DNA of 64,000 nucleotides from Bifidobacterium sp. (GCA_022649135.1 JALCNP010000009.1:1-64000), one strand, 5' to 3'. Counted from the stretch's first letter, positions 50,481-60,458 are shown. Notes: generated by a model from the letters alone, not told the origin. Numbers and translations are program-made.

Positions 50481-52138
50481 CACCGCTCTCCCGTCGCAGG
50501 GCTCGGGGAACGACCGTCGTCACGCTCCCGGTAATCGAAGCTCTCGAATGAGGCCGACGCCGCATAGCCAGAGAGATCGACGCAGGCCATCCCGACGAAG
50601 GCCCCGGTGAAGAAACCCCCGTACCGCTGGGCGACATGATCATCGGACAGTATCGCCGCATCGAGGCCGACGCCGATCTGCCGCCAATGGATGCCGTCGA
50701 AGGAATAGCGGTACGAGTACCGATCCGTCCTGACGCAGGTTTGCAGCCATACCGAGGACACGTCGTCGGGTATGGGCACCGCATCATCGCGAAGGTATGA
50801 GGTGTATGCGTTGAAATCGTTCTGAGCGACCTCGATCACACGCCGCCTTGTCTTTTCGTTCCATGTGACGAAAACCCAGGACCAGCACAGATCGTTATAG
50901 TAGTTGGTCAGCCCCGCCATCTGCATGTAGTTGTGCGGCTCGAAATCAAGTTTGACCTGCGCGTCGAAGGTGAAGGCCTGCCAGCGTCGCGCCACGAGCG
51001 AAAGGTCGTGACGGTTGCACAACGATCCCTGTCCGCGCAAGGTCAGACGACCGCCACCCACGTGCCCCATCTCAGCGCCGAAGGGGACCCTGAGCGTATT
51101 CCAATTCCTGTCCAGAACCGGGTCGTTGAACTCGTCATGCCCCGAATTCCCCTGGGGGACGTCGGTCCTCACCGCGTCCCGGGGCGCCTGCACATACCGC
51201 GATCCGCCTCGCCCGCCGACGATGAAGGGCCATCCCCCCTCATCCCAACCGACCTTCTGGATGGAGGTCTCCCGCCCCAGGGTGCACCAGCCCCGAACAC
51301 CGTGCGACGGTTCCGTGTCATGCCTCCACGGCCTTGCACACAGCGAGGCGTAATACCACTCTCCGCCGGGGGTGTCGACCAATGCCCCATGCCCCTGCTT
51401 TTGCAGATATGAATCAGGCGTGTCGAAATTGCTGATCAGCGGGTTGTTCGGCATGACTTCGAAGGAATCGGCCTCCAGCGTAGTGGACCGCGCCACCGAC
51501 TCCTGGTGTTCGTACTGGGTGCCGCCCTCTGCCGCAAAAAGATAGTAATATCCGTTGCGCCTGTAAAGGTGGGGGCCCTCAACGACTTTGACATCGGTTC
51601 CCCGCCAGATCCTTCTCGCCGTCTGCGGCATAAGCGTCCTCGATTCCGGATCGAACTCCGTGAGGGTTATGCCATCAAACGCGTGATGATACTCGCGGAA
51701 ATCCCAGGTCTGCTGAACGAGATACTTCCTTCCGTCATCATCATGGAACAGGCTTGCATCGAAGCCGACGCCGTTGAGCCTTGTCGGCTCACTCCACGGA
51801 CCTTCGATATGCGGTGCCGTCACGAGATAATTGGTCCCGTCCTTAAACGCCCCGTTGACGATGGTGACATCGGTGTAGACCAGCCAGAACATCCCGTCCG
51901 CATAGGAAAGATCCGGAGCCCATATTCCGCCCCCCGAGACCGTCCCCCTCATGTCAAGCTGGGAGACGCGGTCCAGCGGGGAGGGCAGAAGCCTCCAATG
52001 AACCAGATCCTTCGATTCATGGAGCCTCACCCCCGGCCACCATTCGAATGTCGAATTGGCGATATAGTAGGTGTCCCCCACTCGAATCATCGACGGATCG
52101 GCGTCAAAGCCGGGAAGCACCGGATTCGATATTTTCAT
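50480..52138 (-). CDS. GH43 beta-xylosidase/arabinofuranosidase
   Basis: A 552-residue two-domain GH43 enzyme. The five-bladed propeller (1-about 310) has the three acidic residues in NPVLPGFDADPSMI (base), GVGFDASLFHDDDGR (pKa modulator) and VVEGPHLYRRNGYYYL (acid). The C-terminal half (about 345-545) is the beta-sandwich found in xylosidase-type GH43 proteins. No signal peptide. The ATG at 52138 has GAAGGAGA upstream. It follows the transporter permeases, consistent with intracellular hydrolysis of imported oligosaccharides. Confidence 0.92.
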   Translation of the reverse strand: MKISNPVLPGFDADPSMIRVGDTYYIANSTFEWWPGVRLHESKDLVHWRLLPSPLDRVSQLDMRGTVSGGGIWAPDLSYADGMFWLVYTDVTIVNGAFKDGTNYLVTAPHIEGPWSEPTRLNGVGFDASLFHDDDGRKYLVQQTWDFREYHHAFDGITLTEFDPESRTLMPQTARRIWRGTDVKVVEGPHLYRRNGYYYLFAAEGGTQYEHQESVARSTTLEADSFEVMPNNPLISNFDTPDSYLQKQGHGALVDTPGGEWYYASLCARPWRHDTEPSHGVRGWCTLGRETSIQKVGWDEGGWPFIVGGRGGSRYVQAPRDAVRTDVPQGNSGHDEFNDPVLDRNWNTLRVPFGAEMGHVGGGRLTLRGQGSLCNRHDLSLVARRWQAFTFDAQVKLDFEPHNYMQMAGLTNYYNDLCWSWVFVTWNEKTRRRVIEVAQNDFNAYTSYLRDDAVPIPDDVSSVWLQTCVRTDRYSYRYSFDGIHWRQIGVGLDAAILSDDHVAQRYGGFFTGAFVGMACVDLSGYAASASFESFDYRERDDGRSPSPATGER

Positions 52139-52210
52139 GCTATCTCCTTCACAGCATGCGCGGAGGGCCGGAACGCGTTCCAAGCCCTCCACACGATGGT
52201 TATTCGACAT

Positions 52211-53113
52211 TCAGCCTTTGACGGCACCGGTGAGGCCGCCGACGATCTTCTTCTGGAAAATCGTGAAGCAAATCAATGCAGGTATCATGGCTAATGAAGT
52301 AAAGGCAAGAACCCGCGCAGTATCCACTGAATGCTCTGAACTGAACATCTGCACGCCCAGTGGCAGCGTGTATTTGCTTTCGCTGCTCAAAACGAACAGA
52401 GGAAGCATATATGCGTTCCAGCTACCTACAAAAGTCAGTATCCCGGTGGTCGCCACTCCCGGCATGGAGAGAGGAATGACCATTCTCCAGAAAAAGCCAA
52501 GTCGCGAGCACCCGTCAAGAAGCGAAGCTTCCTCCAACTCTTGCGGTATCGACTGAAGAAATGGCACGAGAATGACGATTGTCTGGGGCAATCCGAATGC
52601 GATCTGAGGAAGAATGATGCCCGCAAGACTGTTTGATAATCCTAGACTCCGCACCATGATGAACAAAGGCGTAATCGCCACCGTCATAGGAAACATCAGC
52701 CCGGCGGCGAAAAGGGCATACATGGCTTTCGAATAGCGGAACCGGTAACGGGCAATAACAAAACTGACCATTATCCCCAGTACGACAACACCGATCATGG
52801 TCCCTACACCGACAACAAGCGAGTTCCCAAGTTCGCCCCAGAAGATATCGCTATGCACAACATCCTCATAATTACTGACAACCCAGGGTTTAGGTAAACC
52901 GGAGGGATGGTTGGTGATCTGAGAGTTAGTTCTAAATCCTCCGACGATAATGTATAGAACCGGAGTGACACAAACCGCGACAAGAACTAGGGAGAAAAAA
53001 TACACCACAGGATTTCCCCACGGCATCTTGGATGACATTTTATAACCATTTTTCGCGGTGTAGCGCATATTTCGTGCACCCGTTCGTCTCATTACTCCAT
53101 ATTTCGATGCCAT
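52211..53113 (-). CDS. Sugar ABC transporter permease, MalG type
   Basis: A 300-residue permease with about six helices and the EAA loop ELEEASLLDGCSRLGFFWRMV followed by IPLSMPGVA. The ATG at 53113 has AGGTGA upstream, inside the end of the MalF-type gene. Base composition is visibly more AT-rich than the glycosidase and esterase genes around it. Confidence 0.93.
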   Translation of the reverse strand: MASKYGVMRRTGARNMRYTAKNGYKMSSKMPWGNPVVYFFSLVLVAVCVTPVLYIIVGGFRTNSQITNHPSGLPKPWVVSNYEDVVHSDIFWGELGNSLVVGVGTMIGVVVLGIMVSFVIARYRFRYSKAMYALFAAGLMFPMTVAITPLFIMVRSLGLSNSLAGIILPQIAFGLPQTIVILVPFLQSIPQELEEASLLDGCSRLGFFWRMVIPLSMPGVATTGILTFVGSWNAYMLPLFVLSSESKYTLPLGVQMFSSEHSVDTARVLAFTSLAMIPALICFTIFQKKIVGGLTGAVKG

Positions 53114-53114
53114 G

Positions 53115-54179
53115 TCACTTCACCTCACCTGTCAATAATGCTGTCGAGCTTTTACGCTGTTCCCTCAACCGCTTCTTTTCACGCTTCTTTGATTGCCTTT
53201 GTTCCGTCAGTGCGCCATCCAGATCACGATTGAGGACAAAGCCCTGATAAAGAAGAGCAACCGCAAGAGAAATGAGGAAGATAAGCAGCGCTACCGCAGA
53301 GCCATAGCCATAGTTGCCCGCATCCCGTCCTTCACGAACCATATAGGTGGCCATGGTGGATACGCCTGCGGTATCCGACACATATTTACCCCAGACGATG
53401 TATACAAGATCGAACAGCTGCATGGAACCGATCATCGAAAGAAAGACCCAGATACGGATGGTCGGACCTAGTAACGGCAACGTAATGCTGCGCTGCATCT
53501 GCCAGAAACCCGCCCCATCGACTTTTGCAGCCTCATACAGCTCCTCGGGAATCGACTGCATACCTGCAAGCATAAGAATGACAGCGAAACCGACGTACTT
53601 CCATGTAATCAATATCATAAGAGTCCATGGGGCAATCTTCGGATCTGCAAGCCAATCGGGTCCGTTGAGACCGAAATGCTGGAGAATCTCATTGATTGCA
53701 CCCGTTTTCTGCAGTAGCAGACTCCACCCGGTGCCGACAATGACTTCGGAAATTACATAGGGAACGAAAATAAGAGTCCTGATCAGACCACGACCTTTGA
53801 ACTTCTGATTGAGCAACAAGGCAAACAAAATCGCCAAAGGAGCCTGAAAAATCAGGGATCCAATCATAAATTCAAACGTATGAATTATGGCATTTCGAAA
53901 TGATGCATCATGCAATGCAGTGACGTAATTCTGCAAACCCACAAAAGTACCGTTGACCGAAGGCTTCCCAAAACCCTGCCATCTGAAGAAACCGTAATAA
54001 GCTCCAAAGATAATCGGCAAGATCACGAAACCGAAGAAAATCACGATTGCGGGGGCAGACAAGACAACGATTTCAAATCGTCTTCTCCCAGCCCCACTGG
54101 AAGGTTTGGAAAATCTTTTTTCCCTGTGCGATACTGCCGCCGGCTTGGACAGGACCGCATCATCGATATTATTACCCAT
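53115..54179 (-). CDS. Sugar ABC transporter permease, MalF type
   Basis: A 354-residue permease with the EAA loop IPEELYEAAKVDGAGFWQMQ and about six helices; the N-terminus (about 1-35) is polar. The C-terminal tail is strongly basic (RQSKKREKKRLREQRK). Second gene of the operon after the binding protein. No ATPase gene lies in the window for this transporter, so a shared MsmK-type ATPase elsewhere is likely. Confidence 0.93.
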   Translation of the reverse strand: MGNNIDDAVLSKPAAVSHREKRFSKPSSGAGRRRFEIVVLSAPAIVIFFGFVILPIIFGAYYGFFRWQGFGKPSVNGTFVGLQNYVTALHDASFRNAIIHTFEFMIGSLIFQAPLAILFALLLNQKFKGRGLIRTLIFVPYVISEVIVGTGWSLLLQKTGAINEILQHFGLNGPDWLADPKIAPWTLMILITWKYVGFAVILMLAGMQSIPEELYEAAKVDGAGFWQMQRSITLPLLGPTIRIWVFLSMIGSMQLFDLVYIVWGKYVSDTAGVSTMATYMVREGRDAGNYGYGSAVALLIFLISLAVALLYQGFVLNRDLDGALTEQRQSKKREKKRLREQRKSSTALLTGEVK

Positions 54180-54214
54180 AATTTAGTGCTCCATCATTCT
54201 GTTCGCAGAACCCT

Positions 54215-54244
54215 GTGAGGGCAGCGCGCCACGACCACCCTCAC
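54215..54244 (-). terminator. Intercistronic hairpin after the binding-protein gene
   Basis: GTGAGGG/CCCTCAC (54215-54221, 54238-54244) with a 16-base loop in the 83-bp gap between the binding protein and the first permease. It probably attenuates downstream expression or protects the binding-protein mRNA. Confidence 0.5.
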
Positions 54245-54262
54245 GGATACCGATAACACGTC

Positions 54263-55537
54263 TCAGCCTTTGGCCGCCGCCGAGTCCAATGCTTTGACGA
54301 TGCCAGAGGGAGATCCCTGCCCGGACAACATGCTCACAACGCCGGAGTTGAGCGCCGTTCCAAGGTTCGTTCCCAGACTTGTATCGGTCCACAGCTGCAT
54401 GCTGCTGGCTTTGTCAAGAAATACCAGCACCTGTTTCAGAGCGGGATCGGTAACGACGCCTCGTGCAGCAGTTGAAGCGGGAATTGTGGAAAACGCAGTT
54501 GCGTAGTTCTCCTGATTCGTTTTTTCTGCCATGTAGTTCACAAAGTCGACAGCGATGGAGGGGGCTTTCGGATTAACAGACATATAGGAGACACCGCCCA
54601 TCAGAGCACCGGACTCTCCTTTGCCGCCTTCCACTGAGGGAAAAGCGAAAAAGCCCAAATCAGGCATCGCTTTCTGGTCGGATGTCAGACTTTTCAACAC
54701 ACCCGGTTCCCATGCGCCCATAAGCTCCATTGCGGCCTTGTGGTTAGCGACAAGTCCGGCAGAAGAATTCGCTCCCTGCTGCGCGGTCGTCGTCATGTAA
54801 CCCTCATTGAAAAGATCATCATTGGACAATGTCTTCAGATCCTCGCCGGCCCTAGTCCAGCATTTATCGGAGAAATCATGTTTCTCGATACCCTTTGCAT
54901 AAATGCTTGGTGAACATTCCCTCAGAGAGAGCCAATAATACCAGTGGGCTGCCGGCCATGCGTCCTTGCCCCCCAGCGCAATGGGAGTAATGCCTGCGGC
55001 CTTGAGCTTCTTGGCATCTTGGATAAGTTGGCCAAACGTCGTGGGGGTCGTGGTGATACCGGCCTTGGCAAAGAGATCCTTGGAATACCAGAGACCACCG
55101 GGCTCGACAGAAACGGGGACGCCATAGACTTTCCCTCCGAAGGTCGCTGCCTTCAGCGTCGTTTTCATAGTGGTCTTAACCGTAGTGGAAATTTTGTCGG
55201 TAAGATCCATCGCCTGACCCGCATTGACCATCTCCTGGGTCTTTGCTCCACCAAGTGCAAGATAAACGTCCGGGCCCGAAGCGGGATCCTGCATCGCTGT
55301 CTGGAGTTTCCCCGCGAGATCCTCATTCTGTATCGGCTGGATGTTGATTTTCACCCCGGGATGTTTTTTTTCAAACGATGCGGCCAAATCCTCCCAATAT
55401 TTTTTACCATCGCCGGTTGTGGCATTATGCCAAAAGGTAATCGTCTTGCTGTCGCTGGAATTTGAACCGCCACAGGCGCCCATGCCTAGTAACGTTGCAA
55501 TAGCAATCGCCGAGGCAGCGACTGATCTCAACTTCAT
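54263..55537 (-). CDS. Arabinoxylo-oligosaccharide-binding lipoprotein of an ABC transporter
   Basis: A 424-residue family 1 solute-binding protein. The signal peptide ends in the lipobox LGMGACG, giving a lipid-anchored Cys near 22. Mature features: [20 protein letters not shown] and [20 protein letters not shown], the usual oligosaccharide-binding signature. AAGGAG precedes the ATG at 55537. The ligand is inferred from the operon (GH43, esterases) and the XylR-type operator upstream. Confidence 0.92.
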   Translation of the reverse strand: MKLRSVAASAIAIATLLGMGACGGSNSSDSKTITFWHNATTGDGKKYWEDLAASFEKKHPGVKINIQPIQNEDLAGKLQTAMQDPASGPDVYLALGGAKTQEMVNAGQAMDLTDKISTTVKTTMKTTLKAATFGGKVYGVPVSVEPGGLWYSKDLFAKAGITTTPTTFGQLIQDAKKLKAAGITPIALGGKDAWPAAHWYYWLSLRECSPSIYAKGIEKHDFSDKCWTRAGEDLKTLSNDDLFNEGYMTTTAQQGANSSAGLVANHKAAMELMGAWEPGVLKSLTSDQKAMPDLGFFAFPSVEGGKGESGALMGGVSYMSVNPKAPSIAVDFVNYMAEKTNQENYATAFSTIPASTAARGVVTDPALKQVLVFLDKASSMQLWTDTSLGTNLGTALNSGVVSMLSGQGSPSGIVKALDSAAAKG

Positions 55538-55589
55538 GATAATCTCCTTGCTTCTTACTTGGTCCACGACGAGTTTTCCAAGTAACATA

Positions 55590-55701
55590 CGAAATTTTCG
55601 GTTCCGGTACATCGAAACCTCGAAAGATAAATGCCCAGAACCCGATGTCAACTCTGCACACGCTCTCAGCATCTCGGTATCCCTCTTTTACGAAATTTCG
55701 T
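55590..55701. promoter_or_regulatory. Two CGAAA/TTTCG palindromes in the transporter leader
   Basis: CGAAA-T-TTTCG at 55590-55600 and the perfect 12-bp palindrome ACGAAATTTCGT at 55690-55701, both downstream of the predicted transporter promoter. Similar symmetry recurs at 55845-55866. Likely operators for the divergent LacI-family regulator. Confidence 0.5.
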
Positions 55702-55732
55702 CCGAAAGCTTCAATTGTTTTCGGTATTTTTC

Positions 55733-55761
55733 AAGATACACCTTATTTGTTAAATGGTCAA
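55733..55761 (-). promoter_or_regulatory. Promoter of the transporter-esterase operon
   Basis: On the minus strand TTGACC (55756-55761) and TATCTT (55733-55738) are 17 bases apart, about 195 bases upstream of the binding-protein start. The -35 box is inside the XylR-type site. Confidence 0.5.
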
Positions 55762-55766
55762 ACTAA
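55742..55766. promoter_or_regulatory. XylR-type operator, copy 2 (ABC transporter operon)
   Basis: A 25-bp site beginning CTTATTTGTTAAAT and ending CAAACTAA. It overlaps the -35 box of the transporter promoter in the same way as the site before xylA. It matches the xylB and xylA copies at about 18 of 25 positions each. Confidence 0.65.
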
Positions 55767-55844
55767 CATAAATGATTTGCAATATCCATCAGAATTCACA
55801 TATTTCAAAGAAAAATGTCAACACAATGCCATCGACGAAAGGAA

Positions 55845-55866
55845 CGAAAATTTGTCAGTATTTTCG
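55845..55866. promoter_or_regulatory. Inverted repeat upstream of the LacI gene
   Basis: CGAAAAT-N8-ATTTTCG, immediately followed by TATAGT at 55869-55874, a probable -10 box of the regulator gene. The position suits autoregulation. The 391-bp gap 55538-55928 holds nothing coding besides these sites. Confidence 0.45.
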
Positions 55867-55928
55867 TCTATAGTCATGAGAAAAGATTGGGATGCACGTC
55901 GACAACACCATCACGGAGGTAACGGACA

Positions 55929-56963
55929 ATGCATGACATCGCTGACGAAGCCAGCCCCCACGGGGGCAAGATCAGGCTTCTCGACATCGCCAGGGAAACC
56001 GGGTACTCAATCACGACCGTATCCAAGGCGCTCAACGGAAGAAGCGACATCTCCCCGGCAACCCGGGAATCCGTGGAGGAATCTCTGAAGAGACACCACT
56101 ACGTCCGCAGGACCACGCCAAACAAAAAACAGCGCACACTCGAGATAGTTTTCCAGAACTTCGACAGCCTGTGGTCGCTCGAGGTTCTCAGAGGGATCCT
56201 CCGCAAAACCAAATCGCAGGGCATCAGCGTCACTGTCACCGAAAGCGGGGACAGACAGCATCCGGACTCCTCCTGGATCAGGGGAATCATGAATCGTCAA
56301 CCTCTCGGAGTCGTGCTCATATTCTCGAATCTCACCGGCCACGAGCGCGACATGCTGCAGTCGAAGGGAATCCCCTTCGTGGTCTTCGACCCATCGGGAG
56401 ACCCCGCCCAGGACGGCCTGTCCGTACAGGCGGACAACTGGACCGGCGGACTGCTGGCGACGCGGCATCTTCTCGCTCTGAGGCACACGCGGATAGGCAT
56501 CATCACCGGTCCCGACGAGATGATGTGCTCCCGTGCACGCCTGGACGGGTACACCTCCGCATTGGCCGAGCGCGGCATCGCCCAAGATCCCGAACTCATC
56601 ACGGAGGGCGATTTCACCACCGCAGGCGGATACGCACAGGCCATGGCGCTGCTTGAAAACCCCCGCATTCGCCCAAGCGCCATCTTCGCGGGCAGCGATC
56701 TGCAGGCCATGGGGGTCTACGAGGCGGCTCGGCAGCTGCGCATCAGAATCCCCGAAGACCTGTCGGTCGTAGGATTCGACGATGTGCAGACCGCAGCCTA
56801 CATGGGTCCCGCCCTCACGACGATTCGCCAGCCCCTGCAGGAGATGGCGGGGGTCGCCGCGCAGACGCTCATCGACATATCCCAGAACAAGACGGTGCAG
56901 AAGAAGGTCATACTCCCCACGTCCCTCGTCATACGGAACAGCACCCGGGAGCTGGACTCGTGA
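55929..56963 (+). CDS. LacI-family regulator of the arabinoxylan-oligosaccharide locus
   Basis: A 344-residue repressor. Helix-turn-helix at about 16-38 (RLLDIARETGYSITTVSKALNG), then a hinge and sugar-binding core ending in FDDVQTAAYMGPALTTIRQP. GGAGGT precedes the ATG at 55929. Divergent from the transporter operon and followed by a GH43 gene whose frame begins at its stop codon, it probably senses a xylo- or arabinoxylo-oligosaccharide. Confidence 0.92.
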   Translation: MHDIADEASPHGGKIRLLDIARETGYSITTVSKALNGRSDISPATRESVEESLKRHHYVRRTTPNKKQRTLEIVFQNFDSLWSLEVLRGILRKTKSQGISVTVTESGDRQHPDSSWIRGIMNRQPLGVVLIFSNLTGHERDMLQSKGIPFVVFDPSGDPAQDGLSVQADNWTGGLLATRHLLALRHTRIGIITGPDEMMCSRARLDGYTSALAERGIAQDPELITEGDFTTAGGYAQAMALLENPRIRPSAIFAGSDLQAMGVYEAARQLRIRIPEDLSVVGFDDVQTAAYMGPALTTIRQPLQEMAGVAAQTLIDISQNKTVQKKVILPTSLVIRNSTRELDS

Positions 56964-57007
56964 ACCTTCGCGCCATCAACCATCAACCATCAACCGAAGG
57001 CCCCCGA

Positions 57008-58603
57008 ATGCCTGCAGCAACGAATTTTCCCGTGATCCCCATGGACTATCCCGACCCGGATGTCATCCGTGTGGGACGAACCTATTACATGATCACCACG
57101 ACCATGCACTTCAATCCCGGAGGCGAGATACTCCGATCCTATGACCTCGTCCACTGGGAGCATGCAGCCTTCGTTTTCGCGACCATGGACGATGCACCGA
57201 ACGAGGCGCAGCGACTGGAGAACACCCGGCACGTGTACGGGAGCGGTATGTGGGCGGGATCGCTGCGCTACCATAGAGGACGCTTCTACGTGCTTTTCAT
57301 CGCGAACGACACCCACCGCTCGTATCTCTTCACCTCGTCGGACATCGACGGGCCGTGGCGACGGCAGAAGATGCAAGGGTTCTATTACGACAGCTCGCTG
57401 TTCTTCGATGACGACGACAGGGTCTACGTCGTTCACGGAAACACCGACATCCACCTCACCGAGCTGCTTGCCGACTGCTCGGGGCCTGCGCCCTCGGGAC
57501 TGGACCGGGTGGTGGTCAGGGACGATCCCGCCAGGGTCCGGCTGGGTTATGAAGGTTCTCACTTCTATAAAATCAACGGTCTCTACTATCTGTTCGTCAT
57601 CCATTGGCCTCACGGCGAAAACGGCAGAAGGACCGAGTCGTGCTTCATCTCGGAGAGTCTGGACGGCGCCTTCACCGGAGGCGACGTGTGCGACGACGAC
57701 ATGGGGTATCGGCGGGCCGGGGTCGCGCAGGGTGGAATCGTCGATGATCTCCACGGAAACTGGTATGCCATGCTTTTCCAGGATCGCGGGGCGGCGGGGC
57801 GCATGCCCGTACTGGTGCCGGTGAAGTACGGCCCCGACCGGCTTCCCGTGTTCGGAGATCACGGCAGGGTCCCCCGCGTATTCCGGACATGGGACAACAA
57901 CCCGGGCCATCGGTACCGTCCCCTCGTGGGCAACGACGACTTCGACTGGCCCCGGGACGATTCGGGCGCACCCCAGCCCAAGGCCCAGTGGGAATGGAAT
58001 CACGTCCCCGATTCCCGAAACTGGAGAATCGGGACAACGCACGACGAGGGAAAGCCATGTCTGGTCTTCACGAGTGCAGGCGCTGCGCCCAATGTCGTCT
58101 ATGCACGAAACACCCTGACGACGAGAATCGTCTACCCCTACTGCGAATCCACCATCACCGTGGACGGACACGGGCTGGCTGATGGGGGACATGCAGGAAT
58201 CGTTTCCCTGCTGAGTGCATATGCGACCGCCGAAATAACCAGGGAGGACGGGAAGCTGTACGTGCGCATGGTCGTGCGGGACGCCTGCGACACGACGCTT
58301 GACGCGATGCCGGAGGATCGCGGACCGGGAAGAGAGCTCGTTCGGCACGCTCTCGCGCCGCACTGCACGCGCGTACAGTTCAAGGTCATCTACGACTCCC
58401 GGCACGGCACGGATACGTCTCGATACCTGTTCCGAACCGACCGCGAGCGGAAATGGACGGAATTGGGAGAGCACGATCTGTTCTGGAAAATGGATTTTTT
58501 CACCGGATGCCGAATCGGGCTCTTCTGCTATTCGACAACGGACTCCTCCAGCGAGTGTCGGATGTCCGACTTCACGATATCAACGGTTCCCGGCAGTTCC
58601 TGA
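57008..58603 (+). CDS. GH43 family glycosidase
   Basis: A 531-residue two-domain GH43 protein. Acidic triad in IPMDYPDPDVIRVG, FYYDSSLFFDDDDRV and LGYEGSHFYKINGLYYLF. The C-terminal domain (about 335-525) is a beta-sandwich. No signal peptide. The ATG at 57008 has GAAGG seven bases upstream; a GTG at 56960 overlapping the LacI stop would add 16 residues. It resembles GH43 xylosidases/arabinofuranosidases with HFNPGGEILRSYDLVHWE; specificity is not fixed by sequence alone. Confidence 0.9.
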   Translation: MPAATNFPVIPMDYPDPDVIRVGRTYYMITTTMHFNPGGEILRSYDLVHWEHAAFVFATMDDAPNEAQRLENTRHVYGSGMWAGSLRYHRGRFYVLFIANDTHRSYLFTSSDIDGPWRRQKMQGFYYDSSLFFDDDDRVYVVHGNTDIHLTELLADCSGPAPSGLDRVVVRDDPARVRLGYEGSHFYKINGLYYLFVIHWPHGENGRRTESCFISESLDGAFTGGDVCDDDMGYRRAGVAQGGIVDDLHGNWYAMLFQDRGAAGRMPVLVPVKYGPDRLPVFGDHGRVPRVFRTWDNNPGHRYRPLVGNDDFDWPRDDSGAPQPKAQWEWNHVPDSRNWRIGTTHDEGKPCLVFTSAGAAPNVVYARNTLTTRIVYPYCESTITVDGHGLADGGHAGIVSLLSAYATAEITREDGKLYVRMVVRDACDTTLDAMPEDRGPGRELVRHALAPHCTRVQFKVIYDSRHGTDTSRYLFRTDRERKWTELGEHDLFWKMDFFTGCRIGLFCYSTTDSSSECRMSDFTISTVPGSS

Positions 58604-58605
58604 TG

Positions 58606-58649
58606 TGTTCGTCTCGTGCGCAGGGCGCGCCCTGCGCACGAGACGAACA
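58606..58649. terminator. 44-bp perfect palindrome between convergent GH43 genes
   Basis: Each 22-base half (TGTTCGTCTCGTGCGCAGGGCG and complement in trimmed form TGTTCGTCTCGTGC..) pairs exactly with the other, with no spacer. It starts right after one GH43 stop and ends one base before the other, acting as a bidirectional terminator. Confidence 0.85.
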
Positions 58650-60458
58650 TCAGTCCCCGATCGCACCAACCATGCAGCCGACGAATCCGCCGGCCCATTG
58701 CGTGCTGAGGAATCTGGCGTCATAGCCTGAGACCGTGCGCACAGGGACATTCGGCGAACGGATGATCGAGAACAATGCGTCATCGCCGAACACCCCGTCC
58801 ACCCGATGACCCGCCGGGCCCCGGGGATCGGCATCATCGTCGGCGCAAAGGAGGAAACAGTCCACCCGAGTGCCGTGCAGACGCAATCCGACACAACCGT
58901 CCACGGCCTGGACGCGCTCGGTCGACATCTTTCTTTCCCCGTCCACCCCCGTGCAGACATCGACGAGGAACGACGGGGAACCGCTTTCCCTTCGGGCGCG
59001 AACCGTCATGAAATTCAGGGAATTCTGACGAAGGACCAGCGTTGTCCCCGGTTGCGCGACGGCGGCGAAGTCCTGCTCATCGACACGGATGCAGCGCATG
59101 GGAAACGGCGTCTTTACCAACGCCAGGCGTACGTCGTTATGCCCGATCGGTTCGATCGCCTCCCCGGGAGACACCGGATGCGGAAGGTCCCGTCCCGACT
59201 CCCCGTGGAGGGATGCGGCCCGGGGCAAGCCAGCCACCCCGGCGGAGTCGACAACGACGTCAATGGACGCGGGAATCCTTCCGCACGAGAAGGCAATGAC
59301 CGGCCAGCCCGGGTCGTCCTCCCCACCGGGGCGTTCCCCACGTCCCTCAAGCCGCCAGCTCACCGGATCATGCTGCCATTGCACAGGAGTGATGAAGGTT
59401 TCGCGTCCCAGATAGCTCACCAGCTCATCATCGTGGACCCCCCGCGTCTCCCTGATCCCCAGACAGGCGGCCCACCAGCCCGCCTGGGGATGATGGAGCA
59501 GATCCGCATGGCCGATGCACTGGACCCGCTCGTCACAGCCAAGATGACGGTGGGTGAGGAAGGGGTTCTTTTTGTCGGCGTGGAACAGACGCGCGCTCTC
59601 GCCGATGACGGATCTCTCGTTCGGGCGCACCCGTTTCCTGACAGAATCGGCATCGCCGCTGTTCGACAGCCAGTCCAGCACACTGTCATGCAGGCTCCCG
59701 GGCGCCGCTGCCCGCATGATCATCGAACTGTGGTCAAAGCTTGTTCCCCCCTCAGCCGTCAGAAGGTAGACGTAATCGCCGATTCGGTAGAGATGGGGGC
59801 CCTCCGCCCACACGGCCTCCACCCCATAGCCATCCCATATGATGGTTTTCCCGTATGGACCTTCCTTATCGCAGCGATTGATCAACGTCCAATCCAATGG
59901 GTTCATCTCCTGGGTCCAGACCTGAGTCTGGCCCTCCCACTTCGGGAGGACCGATGGCCGTGTCTGGGTCCAGTAGACCCGGCCATCGCAATCCTCGAAC
60001 ACGTCGGGATCGATTCCCTCCGCTCCCTCCACCCAGAAGGGTCCCTCCCAGGGGCCTTCAAGAGACGGGGCCGAAATCACGAAGTTGCCCTCGCTTCTAC
60101 GGTACCGATCCAATTCCTCGGGGCTGACGCCCCCGGCGAGCGCCGCATTTTCATCCAGTCTGGCCACCGTGCAGACGATGACGTACCGACCGTGGACGAG
60201 TCGCAGTGTAGGGGCGTATATCCCCCCGGAATCCTTGACATAGCGAAGCATGAGGCGTTCGGCCATAGCGGCATCGATGGCGTGGGATACATGTCTCCAG
60301 TGCGCGAAGTCACGCGAGGTGTGTATCGGCAGTCCCGGAACAAGCTCGAACGAGGAGTTGACGAGAACGACCTCGCCACGCCTCCCGTCCCATATCCACG
60401 ATGGATCCGGATACATTCCCCTCAGCACGGGGTTGCGCACGGTCACCGTCTGCGTCAT
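58650..60458 (-). CDS. GH43 family glycosidase, downstream of xylA
   Basis: A 602-residue GH43 protein. RNPVLRGMYPDPSWIW holds the base Asp, GIDPDVFEDCDGRVYW the second Asp and VWAEGPHLYRIGDYVYL the acid Glu. The C-terminal portion is a beta-sandwich domain. No signal peptide. AGGAGA precedes the ATG. It is cotranscribed with xylA after a strong intercistronic hairpin. It is distinct from the other two GH43 enzymes, suggesting division of labour among linkages. Confidence 0.91.
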   Translation of the reverse strand: MTQTVTVRNPVLRGMYPDPSWIWDGRRGEVVLVNSSFELVPGLPIHTSRDFAHWRHVSHAIDAAMAERLMLRYVKDSGGIYAPTLRLVHGRYVIVCTVARLDENAALAGGVSPEELDRYRRSEGNFVISAPSLEGPWEGPFWVEGAEGIDPDVFEDCDGRVYWTQTRPSVLPKWEGQTQVWTQEMNPLDWTLINRCDKEGPYGKTIIWDGYGVEAVWAEGPHLYRIGDYVYLLTAEGGTSFDHSSMIMRAAAPGSLHDSVLDWLSNSGDADSVRKRVRPNERSVIGESARLFHADKKNPFLTHRHLGCDERVQCIGHADLLHHPQAGWWAACLGIRETRGVHDDELVSYLGRETFITPVQWQHDPVSWRLEGRGERPGGEDDPGWPVIAFSCGRIPASIDVVVDSAGVAGLPRAASLHGESGRDLPHPVSPGEAIEPIGHNDVRLALVKTPFPMRCIRVDEQDFAAVAQPGTTLVLRQNSLNFMTVRARRESGSPSFLVDVCTGVDGERKMSTERVQAVDGCVGLRLHGTRVDCFLLCADDDADPRGPAGHRVDGVFGDDALFSIIRSPNVPVRTVSGYDARFLSTQWAGGFVGCMVGAIGD

